This document shows positions 1 to 5,962 of a stretch of DNA of 6,893 bases, piece after piece. A model generated the notes under the pieces. The model made no database searches, was not told the DNA's origin, and saw nothing but the letters and a program-made list of their open reading frames with translations. This stretch comes from Bacteroidales bacterium (GTDB taxonomy: Bacteria; Bacteroidota; Bacteroidia; Bacteroidales; UBA932). The stretch is taken from the NCBI GenBank assembly GCA_004552615.1, contig SFNZ01000090.1, positions 1 through 6,893 on the forward strand, given 5' to 3'. The translations under genes were made by a program, and so were the position numbers. Position 1 is the first letter of the stretch. The number at the start of each line of letters is the position of its first letter.

Positions 1-789
1 GTCCAGACGATGACTCTGACCTGGAACACTGTCAAGGGCGTTTTCAAATATGAATATGTGGAAGAGGCCGACGCTATGCTGTTCCTCGAGGGGGAAGAGG
101 TCGGACGCTTCAGTTACGAAGGGAAGGGTATCTGGAGCATTGAACATCATCCCGTGGCCGGCGGGACATACAGGCTCGAAATCAGCGTTCCCGGAGAGAA
201 ACTTATCAACGCAACCACAACCATGCCCGCCAAGGCGGACGTGAAGAGGAAGCGTTTCGACTACAAGAGCGAAACCGTGAAATATTTCACCGAGGAATCA
301 CGCACTGGCGTATTCTGGGTATTCGTAATGAAGAGGAATCCATTGGAAATGATAGATCCTGACAAGGAGCCGGAGATCCTGGATTCAGATATTCTCGCCA
401 CGGTAATCGGCACCGACCATCGTTCAGTGGACAATTTCAATGTATCGGACCAGAAAATCTTCACGGGCTTCGGGACTCCCGGGATCTCACTGGAACATCC
501 TGCATATCTGAGAATCAGCGAACCGGAAGACGTGGCCCCCTATCCATACGAATTCTTCATTGAATCCGAACTGGACAACAGCACTGTCGTATTCAGAACT
601 GTTTCCGACGAATACGACAAATATTTGAAGACCAGCCTCCTGAAGGCAATGGCTTACGAGAGTGAAGATGACATCACGAGCTATTTCGAGGAGAACCGCA
701 TCTATTCCAACATCAGGAACGGGATAGGCATATTCGGAGCATGTTCCGACCTTCTCATCCCGAGGAACTTTATAATAGACCATATATGA
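1..789 (+). CDS. DUF4249 domain-containing protein, C-terminal part (5' end outside window)
   Basis: The frame is open from the first base, so the start codon and any lipoprotein signal lie upstream; 262 residues are visible. The internal Met at base 10 is not taken as the start because the text around it already reads as domain interior. Seen: a β-strand-rich section with EADAMLFLEGEEVGRF, then AGGTYRLEISVPGE and the ATTTMPA turn. This matches the DUF4249 pattern of 'G-x-Y-x-L-x-I' followed by 'A-x-T-x-x-P'. Near the C-terminus, IYSNIRNGIGIFGA is the typical closing 'vySNI-nGxGiFgg' motif. DUF4249 proteins are predicted surface or periplasmic lipoproteins of Bacteroidota, usually encoded beside a TonB-dependent receptor. 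A partner or lid role in ligand capture is inference; no ligand is known. The stop (787-789) overlaps the start of the receptor gene, implying translational coupling. Family assignment is from remembered motif patterns, not a search. Confidence 0.75.
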   Translation, partial: VQTMTLTWNTVKGVFKYEYVEEADAMLFLEGEEVGRFSYEGKGIWSIEHHPVAGGTYRLEISVPGEKLINATTTMPAKADVKRKRFDYKSETVKYFTEESRTGVFWVFVMKRNPLEMIDPDKEPEILDSDILATVIGTDHRSVDNFNVSDQKIFTGFGTPGISLEHPAYLRISEPEDVAPYPYEFFIESELDNSTVVFRTVSDEYDKYLKTSLLKAMAYESEDDITSYFEENRIYSNIRNGIGIFGACSDLLIPRNFIIDHI

Positions 790-2882
790 GCCGGTTCAGT
801 CACATATTGTCCGCCTGCCTGATGGCGGCCTGCATTCCCGCCGCGGCATTTCCCGGAGGGGATATGGCTCCGGACAGAGACACGCTGCCGGTACGGACAT
901 ATTCCATTGACAGTTCCTGTGTATCGGCAACACTTCCGATTTTCAAGTCCGGAAGTTCGTTCATGTACACTCCGGACAGGGCGTCCTCAGTCGTTTCGGT
1001 CATCGGTGAACCTGACGTAGTGAGGCAGACGGCCACCCTCCCTGGCGTATCGGCAGGCATCGAAGGCTCCCTCGGACTGTTCGTGCGGGGAGGCAACGCA
1101 GGAAGCGCCAGAATCGAATACGGAGGTGTACCTGTCTATGGGTCAAGCCATTGCATCGGACTCTTCTCTGCATTTTCCCCGGACATCATCAGCTATACCG
1201 ATTTCCGCACAGGAGGATACGGGGCCTCATCCGGCAATTTCACATCCTCATTGATGCGCATCTGGCGTAAATCCGGCCCTCTTGAAAGGGTATCGGGAAA
1301 TTTCTCCGTCTCCCCTTACATGCTCAGCGGTTATATGGAAGGCCCGTCCCGTGGCAGGAATTCCTCATTCCGTGCAGGAGTCAGATTCTCCCCTCTGCCG
1401 CTCATGGCAGGTGCAGTCACATCGGCATCGGATGACATGGACGGAGTGAACGGAAATATCTTCGACGCATCCATAGCGGCAGAATTCCTCAATCCGCGAA
1501 GGCCCGGGCAGATGACGGAAATCTCTGCCGTAATGTCCATGGACAGGCTGAATGTGACCTCAGAGGAGGAATGCAGCACGGTCCGGAATGCCCTCGGTCT
1601 TGTAAGTGCCTCCCACAAGACTCCTGTCGGAAACAAGTCCGGACTCGACCTGCTGGCTTACGCCTCATTCGCTTCTGTCAAGGAGATCCAGGAATATGAG
1701 ATAAGTTCCGGGAGCTCCCGGTTCTCCCGTTCTTCCACAATCAGGGATATCGGGTTCAGGGCCGCTGCAACACACAGGGTCTCAGGGCCATTCACGCTTT
1801 CCGAAGGATTTGAGGCCAAGGCTCTCTGCAGTGCATTCACCCCGGCTGTCTTCGTGGAGGCCGGCTATACCGGTAAGCGCATGATGCTCTCCGGTGGACT
1901 CAGGCAGACATTGCACCTGTACCGGTCCAGGGCAATCACTGGAACTGATGTGCATCTGAAAGCCGACTTCCTTTTCCGTAATAGTTCCGGTATGGAAATA
2001 TCTTTCGACAGGACGACCCAGTACCTTCACCAGTTGGAGGGCCTGCCTACGGGATGGGCACTGGACATCACCGTCCCTGCAAGCGCGGATTTTCCCGAGG
2101 AGACGAGCGACATGATATATGCAGGTTGTTTCAAGGAACTCAGCATCGACGGAGGATATCTCGGCGGGGCCACCCTTCATTTCAATCTCGGAGGCTATCT
2201 ACGACGCCTTGACGGCATAGTGAGCTATACTTCAGGCGTAAATATGTTCAGGCTTATGGACGATACGTGGGAGTCTGACGTGGAATCCGGAACAGGCCGT
2301 TCCGCCGGACTGGAGTTCGCAGCCTCGATGTCATCCCCGCGGCTTTCCGCAAATGTGGCATACACGTTCTCCAGAACTGACCGGAAGTTCCAGACAATCA
2401 ATGAAGGTGAACGCTTTCCGTTCAAGTTCGACCGTCCGCACGTGTTCAACCTGCAGGCTGACTGGACGGCTATGAAAGGCATCCGCAAGTCCGGAGTCGG
2501 CAAGGAGCATCATCTTTCGGCCGTTATTTCCGCGTCCTCAGGCAACCGTATGACCATTTACAGGAGCCAGTACATGGGCATGCTTCCACCATATTGGAAC
2601 ACTTCGATGTACGATCACTATACAGATGAGTATCAGGACAATATATATGAAAGATACGAAATGTCAGGGATCAATGCCCACCAGCTCCGCCCATACTTCA
2701 GGCTCGATCTTTCGTATTCATTCCGCTTCATCAGGCCACGCTGCACACATGGTCTGTCAATATCAGTGTTCAATGTCACCAACAGTCACAATCCATACAT
2801 CATCTACAATGACTACGGCCAATGGAAGCAGATAAGTATTCTCCCGATTCTGCCATGCATCCGCTGGGATGTTGAGTTTTAG
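786..2882 (+). CDS. TonB-dependent outer-membrane receptor lacking an obvious N-terminal carboxypeptidase-like domain
   Basis: 698 residues from ATG 786. An in-frame ATG at 741 would overlap DUF4249 by 49 bp and bury the signal peptide, whereas ATG 786 gives an ATGA overlap and an immediate signal peptide (MSRFSHILSACLMAACIPAAA, cleavage near residue 21). The plug domain spans about residues 68-165: IGEPDVVRQTATLPGV (73-88), LFVRGGN (98-104), GGVPVYG (113-119), GLFSAFSPD (125-133) and TSSLMRIWRKSG (153-164). This corresponds to the plug pattern 'GE-x-Dv-x-x-x-x-x-lPGV ... vRGG-n ... GvPvy ... GlfS-f-pd'. The rest is a repetitive, aromatic-rich β-barrel ending in FNVTNSHNPY and a final WDVEF, the C-terminal Phe expected for outer-membrane insertion. 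Function: energy-dependent import of an unidentified ligand, with DUF4249 as likely partner. Odd: only about 45 residues separate the signal peptide from the plug, so the usual CarboxypepD_reg-like domain of this receptor class seems absent. No clear TonB box was recognised. Confidence 0.9.
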   Translation: MSRFSHILSACLMAACIPAAAFPGGDMAPDRDTLPVRTYSIDSSCVSATLPIFKSGSSFMYTPDRASSVVSVIGEPDVVRQTATLPGVSAGIEGSLGLFVRGGNAGSARIEYGGVPVYGSSHCIGLFSAFSPDIISYTDFRTGGYGASSGNFTSSLMRIWRKSGPLERVSGNFSVSPYMLSGYMEGPSRGRNSSFRAGVRFSPLPLMAGAVTSASDDMDGVNGNIFDASIAAEFLNPRRPGQMTEISAVMSMDRLNVTSEEECSTVRNALGLVSASHKTPVGNKSGLDLLAYASFASVKEIQEYEISSGSSRFSRSSTIRDIGFRAAATHRVSGPFTLSEGFEAKALCSAFTPAVFVEAGYTGKRMMLSGGLRQTLHLYRSRAITGTDVHLKADFLFRNSSGMEISFDRTTQYLHQLEGLPTGWALDITVPASADFPEETSDMIYAGCFKELSIDGGYLGGATLHFNLGGYLRRLDGIVSYTSGVNMFRLMDDTWESDVESGTGRSAGLEFAASMSSPRLSANVAYTFSRTDRKFQTINEGERFPFKFDRPHVFNLQADWTAMKGIRKSGVGKEHHLSAVISASSGNRMTIYRSQYMGMLPPYWNTSMYDHYTDEYQDNIYERYEMSGINAHQLRPYFRLDLSYSFRFIRPRCTHGLSISVFNVTNSHNPYIIYNDYGQWKQISILPILPCIRWDVEF

Positions 2883-2902
2883 GCATTTTATGTTTATATT
2901 TG
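2872..2902 (+). promoter_or_regulatory. Predicted Bacteroidota-type promoter of trpS
   Basis: The box TATATTTG at 2895-2902 matches the Bacteroidota -7 consensus TAnnTTTG exactly. A TTG at 2872-2874 sits 20 nt upstream, the spacing expected for the -33 element. Transcription would start near 2908-2910, giving a leader of about 20 nt that contains the ribosome site. The -33 element lies inside the last codons of the receptor gene and no terminator is visible between the two genes, so read-through from the receptor operon is also possible. This is consensus matching only. Confidence 0.55.
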
Positions 2903-2914
2903 CGGAATCTAATT

Positions 2915-2920
2915 AAAGGA
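2915..2920 (+). promoter_or_regulatory. Ribosome binding site of trpS (decides the start)
   Basis: AAAGGA lies 9 nt before ATG 2930. This supports the ATG over an in-frame TTG at 2900, which would add ten residues not expected before the MGKVILTGDRPTG start of the family and would begin inside the predicted -7 box. Confidence 0.6.
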
Positions 2921-2929
2921 TTACGATTT

Positions 2930-4021
2930 ATGGGAAAAGTGATATTGACCGGTGACAGGCCTACCGGAAAGTTGCATTTGGGACATTACGTGGGATCACT
3001 CAAGCGCAGGGTGGAGTTACAGAATGCCGGAGACTACGACAAGATGTTCGTATTCATCGCTGATGCTCAGGCACTTACTGACAATGCGGACAATCCGGAG
3101 AAAGTACGCCAGAACATCATTGAGGTGGCACTCGACTATCTCTCGTGCGGAATTGACCCGAACAAATGTACCCTGTTCATCCAGTCCATGATACCGGAGC
3201 TCACCGAGCTCACGTTCTATTATATGAATCTCGTGACCGTCGCAAGGCTGCAGAGGAACCCTACCGTCAAGGCTGAGATCCAGATGCGCGATTTCGAAAA
3301 CACCCTGCCTGTCGGATTCTTCTGCTATCCTATCAGCCAGGCTGCCGACATCACGGCGTTCAAGGGTACAATCGTGCCTGCCGGAGAGGACCAGGAACCA
3401 ATGCTGGAGCAGACAAGGGAAATCGTCAGGAGATTCAACGGAATTTACGGTGACGTGCTCGTTGAACCGGAGATCCTGCTTCCGGAGAATTCCGTATGTT
3501 TGAGGCTTCCGGGTACTGACGGCAAGGCCAAGATGAGCAAATCGCTCGGCAACTGTATCTATCTGTCAGACAGTCCGGAAGACCTGAAAAAGAAGGTAAT
3601 GGGAATGTTTACTGACCCGGGCCATCTGAAGGTCAGCGATCCGGGCAAGGTTGAAGGCAATACGGTATTCACATATCTCGACGCATTCTCGAAACCGGAG
3701 CATTTCCCGGCATTTGCTCCGGACTACGCCAGCCTCGACGAGATGAAGGACCATTACCGCAGGGGAGGTCTCGGAGACGTGAAGGTGAAGAAACTGCTCC
3801 TCGCAGTGCTCGAGGAGACCCTCGCACCTATCCGCGAGCGCAGGAAGGAGTTCGAGAAGGATATTCCGGCCGTGTTCGAGATTCTGAGAAAAGGTACCGA
3901 GGAGGCTCGCAAAACTGCCGCCCAGACCTTGTCAGAAGTACGTGATGCCATGAAAATCAATTACTTCGACGACGCCGAGCTCATCGCGCAGCAGGCCGGG
4001 AAGTATTCAGGGAAAATTTGA
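2930..4021 (+). CDS. trpS: Tryptophan--tRNA ligase (class I aminoacyl-tRNA synthetase)
   Basis: Cytoplasmic enzyme that charges tRNA-Trp with tryptophan using ATP; essential for translation. 363 residues, somewhat longer than the roughly 330-340 of common bacterial TrpRS. The Rossmann catalytic fold begins with ILTGDRPTGKLHLGHYVGSL; the HIGH motif is HLGH at residues 16-19. The tryptophan-pocket and dimer region includes RLQRNPTVK (106-114) and YPISQAADI (133-141). AGEDQEPMLEQTREIVRRFN (151-170) is the family's V-P-x-G-x-D-Q helix. The KMSKS loop is at 201-205 and intact, so the enzyme should be active. The C-terminal part (about 215-363) is the anticodon-binding helical region, with a charged extension around 295-345. 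The sequence resembles the GDRPTG branch of TrpRS (as in streptococci and Bacteroides) more than the E. coli type. It has its own predicted promoter and converges on hslR, with 4 bp between the stop codons. Confidence 0.97.
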   Translation: MGKVILTGDRPTGKLHLGHYVGSLKRRVELQNAGDYDKMFVFIADAQALTDNADNPEKVRQNIIEVALDYLSCGIDPNKCTLFIQSMIPELTELTFYYMNLVTVARLQRNPTVKAEIQMRDFENTLPVGFFCYPISQAADITAFKGTIVPAGEDQEPMLEQTREIVRRFNGIYGDVLVEPEILLPENSVCLRLPGTDGKAKMSKSLGNCIYLSDSPEDLKKKVMGMFTDPGHLKVSDPGKVEGNTVFTYLDAFSKPEHFPAFAPDYASLDEMKDHYRRGGLGDVKVKKLLLAVLEETLAPIRERRKEFEKDIPAVFEILRKGTEEARKTAAQTLSEVRDAMKINYFDDAELIAQQAGKYSGKI

Positions 4022-4032
4022 TTATTTAATCA
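4019..4032. repeat. Short inverted repeat covering both convergent stop codons
   Basis: TGATTA (4019-4024) and TAATCA (4027-4032) are exact reverse complements around a two-base centre. The TGA of trpS is in the left arm, and the TAA of hslR (4026-4028 on the complement) spans the centre and right arm. Folded realistically it is a 5-bp A/T-rich stem with a 4-nt loop, too weak to act as an intrinsic terminator alone. The symmetry may be chance. Confidence 0.3.
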
Positions 4033-4433
4033 TCCCACTCATCATCATCGAAATTGATACCGTCCCACATCGCTTCGATTGTGCGACGGTCTTTTTTTGT
4101 AGGCCGGCCAGCTCCCCTGTCGCGCTTGACGAAAAAAGTCTCGACTGGTGCCTTGAGCTTGTCCAGCTCTTCCTGCGGAGTGAGATTCTCTGCATATCCG
4201 GGCACGAGCTGAGCGCCTACCCTGTTCTCTATCAGGTCAATAGCCTTGTATGTATAATAGATCGCAGCCTTGCGGACACGTATTATGTCCCCAATGCGGA
4301 TCATCTTCGAAGGCTTCGCGTCTGCACCGTTGACCTTCACCTTGTTGCCCTTGCAGGCCTCCGCGGCCTCGCTCCTGGTCTTGAAGACCCTGATTGCCCA
4401 GAGATATTTGTCAATCCTTACCTCGTCTGCCAT
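4026..4433 (-). CDS. hslR: S4-domain RNA-binding protein, Hsp15 (HslR) family
   Basis: 135 residues from ATG at 4433. The frame extends upstream to 4727, but that part is antisense to nothing conserved and overlaps the isomerase-like gene; the chosen ATG has a strong GGGAGG site and starts the S4 domain directly. Seen: RIDKYLWAIRVFKTRSEA (6-23), KVKVNG (31-36), KPSKMIRIGD (40-49), the S4 fold over about 5-65, then a basic stretch, GRPTKKDRRTIEAMWDG (109-125), corresponding to the 'RPDKKERR' tail of E. coli Hsp15. The last residues are strongly acidic (FDDDEWDD). In E. coli, Hsp15 binds free 50S subunits that still carry peptidyl-tRNA and helps rescue stalled ribosomes; a similar cytoplasmic role is inferred. 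It is last in the leftward cluster ftsB-like, isomerase-like, hslR. Its 3' end is overlapped by the trpS terminator on the other strand, so the two 3' transcripts would be complementary. Confidence 0.9.
   Translation of the reverse strand: MADEVRIDKYLWAIRVFKTRSEAAEACKGNKVKVNGADAKPSKMIRIGDIIRVRKAAIYYTYKAIDLIENRVGAQLVPGYAENLTPQEELDKLKAPVETFFVKRDRGAGRPTKKDRRTIEAMWDGINFDDDEWDD
4059..4098 (+). terminator. Predicted intrinsic terminator of trpS, inside hslR (antisense)
   Basis: ACCGTC (4059-4064) pairs with GACGGT (4085-4090). Inside this, after a C-C mismatch, CAC (4066-4068) pairs with GTG (4081-4083). After a one-base bulge, ATCG (4069-4072) pairs with CGAT (4076-4079) around a CTT loop. The stem is followed by one C and seven T (4092-4098). 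This is the hairpin plus U-tract form of a Rho-independent terminator for rightward transcription, and it begins 37 nt after the trpS stop. The same bases on the other strand encode the KKDRR...WDG segment near the end of hslR. Base pairing was read by eye; no folding energy was computed. Confidence 0.65.
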
Positions 4434-4440
4434 TGTCTTT

Positions 4441-4446
4441 CCTCCC
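4441..4446 (-). promoter_or_regulatory. Strong Shine-Dalgarno site of hslR
   Basis: Read on the minus strand, GGGAGG (followed by AA) lies 7 nt before the ATG at 4433. It is the best Shine-Dalgarno match in the window, and strong matches are uncommon in Bacteroidota. It fixes the hslR start against the long upstream open frame and suggests hslR is translated independently of the preceding gene, whose stop is 22 bp upstream. Confidence 0.7.
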
Positions 4447-4455
4447 GGTACAATA

Positions 4456-5568
4456 TTATTCCTCCCATACAGGGGTGGTATCCTCGTCATCTTCCTCACC
4501 TCGCAGACGCGGTTCCGCATCCGGATCAATATAGTCATCTTCCTCGACACGCGGCTCGATGAAAGCCTCGAGCAGAATCGTGGAACGGTCCCTCGGCACA
4601 ATGAAGAAATCCGGAACCTCCTCCGGCACCAAGAGGGTCTCACCCTTCCGGAGAATGAACTCGTCCACTCCTCCTTCCTTGCGCGGCTGCTGGAAAGATG
4701 CCTCGCCTTCCACACAGAGGTAGGCAAGGAAGCATCCGAACCTTTCAGTATAGATATGAAGCGCCTCCTGGAGTCTTATCCTATTGACAGTGAACTCCCT
4801 GCGTGAGGTGAGCCTGTCCGTGAGGCCGTCCTCAGGAATTCTGCCCGATGTCGTGCGCAAAGGCGCTGAAGGCAAGGTAATGGCGAGAGTCTCATCGTAC
4901 TCGTTCATATTGATGAAGTCAAATGAGGCCTCGAGGGAAAGTTCCTCCGCGTCGTCTGACGGAGCCGTACCTGAAATGCCTGCCGGATCAGCCGTGAAAG
5001 ATGCGGTCGCAGACGAAACGGGTCTTCCCCAGCCGTAGATGCGGAAGTCCATGTCCGAGGACTCCCCCACTTCAGCTATTTCCACGCCGGCCGTAGCCGA
5101 ATGCACAAGACCCGGCGGAATCAGATAAGCCTCTCCCCTGTGCGGGGTCACCTCGTTCAGGACCTCCTCGAGCGTCCCCGAAAGCACCCTGTCATAGAGT
5201 TCCTGTGCGGAGACATTTCTCCGGAATCCCATATAGAGCCTCGAACCGGGCTCAGCATCAGCTACATACCAGAGTTTGGCCTTGCCGAGAGTGTCATAAC
5301 GCTGAAATGCGGTGACGTCATCAGGGCAGACCATGAGAGGCATCCTTTCCTGCACCTTGAACAGCCTCATCATCAGAGGGAACTGTCGTCCGAAACATGA
5401 ATATACATGTTCCCCTACGACCCTCTCGAGATATGTCTCCATGAGCTCGGAGACCGTACTTCCTGCAAGCCATCCGTTCACCACCTCAGACTCTGACGTA
5501 CCGAGGTCAGCCAGTCCGGACTCCCGTCCGAAACGCATCAGATATAATTGTCTTTCAGTATTTTCCAT
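4456..5568 (-). CDS. Phosphomannose-isomerase-like cupin protein, probably without the normal zinc site
   Basis: 370 residues from ATG 5568. Longer in-frame starts (up to 5658) would overlap the ftsB-like gene; no clear Shine-Dalgarno supports any of them. Resemblance to type I mannose-6-phosphate isomerase (ManA): ESEVVNGWLAGSTVSEL (26-42), VGEHVYSCFGRQFPLMMRLF (51-70), PDD (82-84), GKAKLWYVADAEPGSRLYMGF (95-115), LIPPGLVHSATAG (149-161), AEVGESSDMDFRIYGWG (165-181), and a second cupin at 260-335 with CVEGEASF and LRKGETLLVP. ManA interconverts mannose-6-P and fructose-6-P with one zinc. Aligning by eye to the canonical 'QVHPDD' and 'KTEMWYV', the Gln and His ligands become M79 and C81 and the Glu becomes K98; only H156 remains. 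The N-terminus is also shorter than usual. The C-terminus (340-370) is very acidic. The fold assignment is fairly sure; catalysis is doubtful, and a sensor, regulator or altered-substrate role is inference. It lies 7 bp after the ftsB-like gene. Confidence 0.75.
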   Translation of the reverse strand: MENTERQLYLMRFGRESGLADLGTSESEVVNGWLAGSTVSELMETYLERVVGEHVYSCFGRQFPLMMRLFKVQERMPLMVCPDDVTAFQRYDTLGKAKLWYVADAEPGSRLYMGFRRNVSAQELYDRVLSGTLEEVLNEVTPHRGEAYLIPPGLVHSATAGVEIAEVGESSDMDFRIYGWGRPVSSATASFTADPAGISGTAPSDDAEELSLEASFDFINMNEYDETLAITLPSAPLRTTSGRIPEDGLTDRLTSRREFTVNRIRLQEALHIYTERFGCFLAYLCVEGEASFQQPRKEGGVDEFILRKGETLLVPEEVPDFFIVPRDRSTILLEAFIEPRVEEDDYIDPDAEPRLRGEEDDEDTTPVWEE

Positions 5569-5575
5569 AATCGAA

Positions 5576-5878
5576 TCATTCAAGTACATATACGTCATCC
5601 CCGGGAGCGGCGAAGAAGAATCTCTCCCGGGCGAACTCCTCCAGGGTGTCAACATCATTGGACAGCATCTCTATCTGGCGGTCCATTTCCGATATTTCCT
5701 TCCTGTACACCTCTATCTGCGCATTCTGGCGCCTGTATTCGCGCCCGGCCTTCAGGAGCCTGACGAGATTGTCCTCGGAGAAGAAACAGACTATCAGCAA
5801 GAAAACGGCGGTCGATACCACGGCATATCTGAAAAATGAATGGTTGTCACCATTCCAGAGTTCTTTGAATTTTCCCAT
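5576..5878 (-). CDS. ftsB: Septum formation initiator family protein (FtsB/DivIC-like)
   Basis: 100 residues, the usual size for FtsB/DivIC. Seen: a short cytoplasmic N-terminus (1-16), one membrane span (about 17-34, RYAVVSTAVFLLIVCFF), then a periplasmic coiled coil (about 40-80) rich in charged residues with regularly spaced hydrophobics. It closes with the family motif LEEFARERFFFAAPGDDVYV (79-98), matching 'lE-x-x-ARe-x-x-x-x-x-pgE-vyv'. In other bacteria FtsB forms a complex with FtsL and FtsQ that activates septal peptidoglycan synthesis by FtsWI; the same role at the inner membrane is inferred. It is the first gene of the leftward cluster and shares an 84-bp A/T-rich divergent region with the nucleotidyltransferase. 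The start has no clear Shine-Dalgarno, which is common in this phylum. Family sure; the symbol is used by homology, and DivIC would be equally fair. Confidence 0.88.
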   Translation of the reverse strand: MGKFKELWNGDNHSFFRYAVVSTAVFLLIVCFFSEDNLVRLLKAGREYRRQNAQIEVYRKEISEMDRQIEMLSNDVDTLEEFARERFFFAAPGDDVYVLE

Positions 5879-5920
5879 CTCAGCAAAGCAAAATATCGGA
5901 GATTATTACGCTATGTTTTA

Positions 5921-5955
5921 CAAAAATAAGCTAAATTTGTGAGAATAAGAACAAA
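5921..5955 (-). promoter_or_regulatory. Predicted promoter of the ftsB-like cluster (leftward)
   Basis: On the minus strand TATTTTTG (5928 down to 5921) is an exact TAnnTTTG -7 box. TTTG (5955 down to 5952) could be the -33 element, though the 23-nt spacer is 2-3 nt longer than ideal. Transcription would begin near 5914, leaving a leader of about 35 nt before the ATG at 5878. The -33 candidate lies in the transcribed leader of the divergent gene. Consensus matching only. Confidence 0.45.
5932..5939 (+). promoter_or_regulatory. Predicted -7 box of the nucleotidyltransferase promoter (rightward)
   Basis: TAAATTTG matches TAnnTTTG exactly and would place the transcript start near 5946, about 17 nt before ATG 5963. 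No TTG is found at the expected -33 position (about 5908-5911 reads ACGC), so the promoter may be weak or activator-dependent. It is 3 bp from the opposing -7 box of the ftsB-like gene. Confidence 0.45.
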
Positions 5956-5962
5956 CTGCACA

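Noticed and set aside
741..785. Upstream in-frame ATG extending the TonB-dependent receptor by 15 residues
   Set aside because: It would overlap DUF4249 by 49 bp and put 15 polar residues before a clean signal peptide; ATG 786 gives the ATGA coupling arrangement.
1331..2513. Several antisense open frames of 60-132 codons within the receptor gene
   Set aside because: They are shadows of a long conserved coding sequence; none has a start context or motif of its own.
2900..2929. TTG start adding ten residues to TrpS
   Set aside because: It overlaps the predicted -7 box, and the ATG at 2930 has an AAAGGA site and matches the family's N-terminus.
4019..4032. Palindrome over the two stop codons as a bidirectional terminator
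   Set aside because: The stem is 5 bp and A/T-rich without a following T-run in either direction; the hairpin at 4059-4098 is a much better terminator for trpS.
4434..4727. Long N-terminal extension of the HslR frame
   Set aside because: It overlaps the isomerase-like gene in another frame, is Ser/Arg-rich without family resemblance, and the GGGAGG site marks the internal ATG.
4270..4806. 178-codon plus-strand frame across hslR and the isomerase-like gene
   Set aside because: It is the complement of two supported genes and shows no recognisable domain or ribosome site.
5312..5839. 175-codon plus-strand frame opposite the isomerase-like and ftsB-like genes
   Set aside because: It spans the junction of two well-supported minus-strand genes and has no family resemblance.
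5881..5900. Second leftward -7-like box (ATATTTTGC on the minus strand)
   Set aside because: It has only one base between TA and TTTG instead of two, so it misses the consensus spacing; TATTTTTG at 5928-5921 fits exactly.
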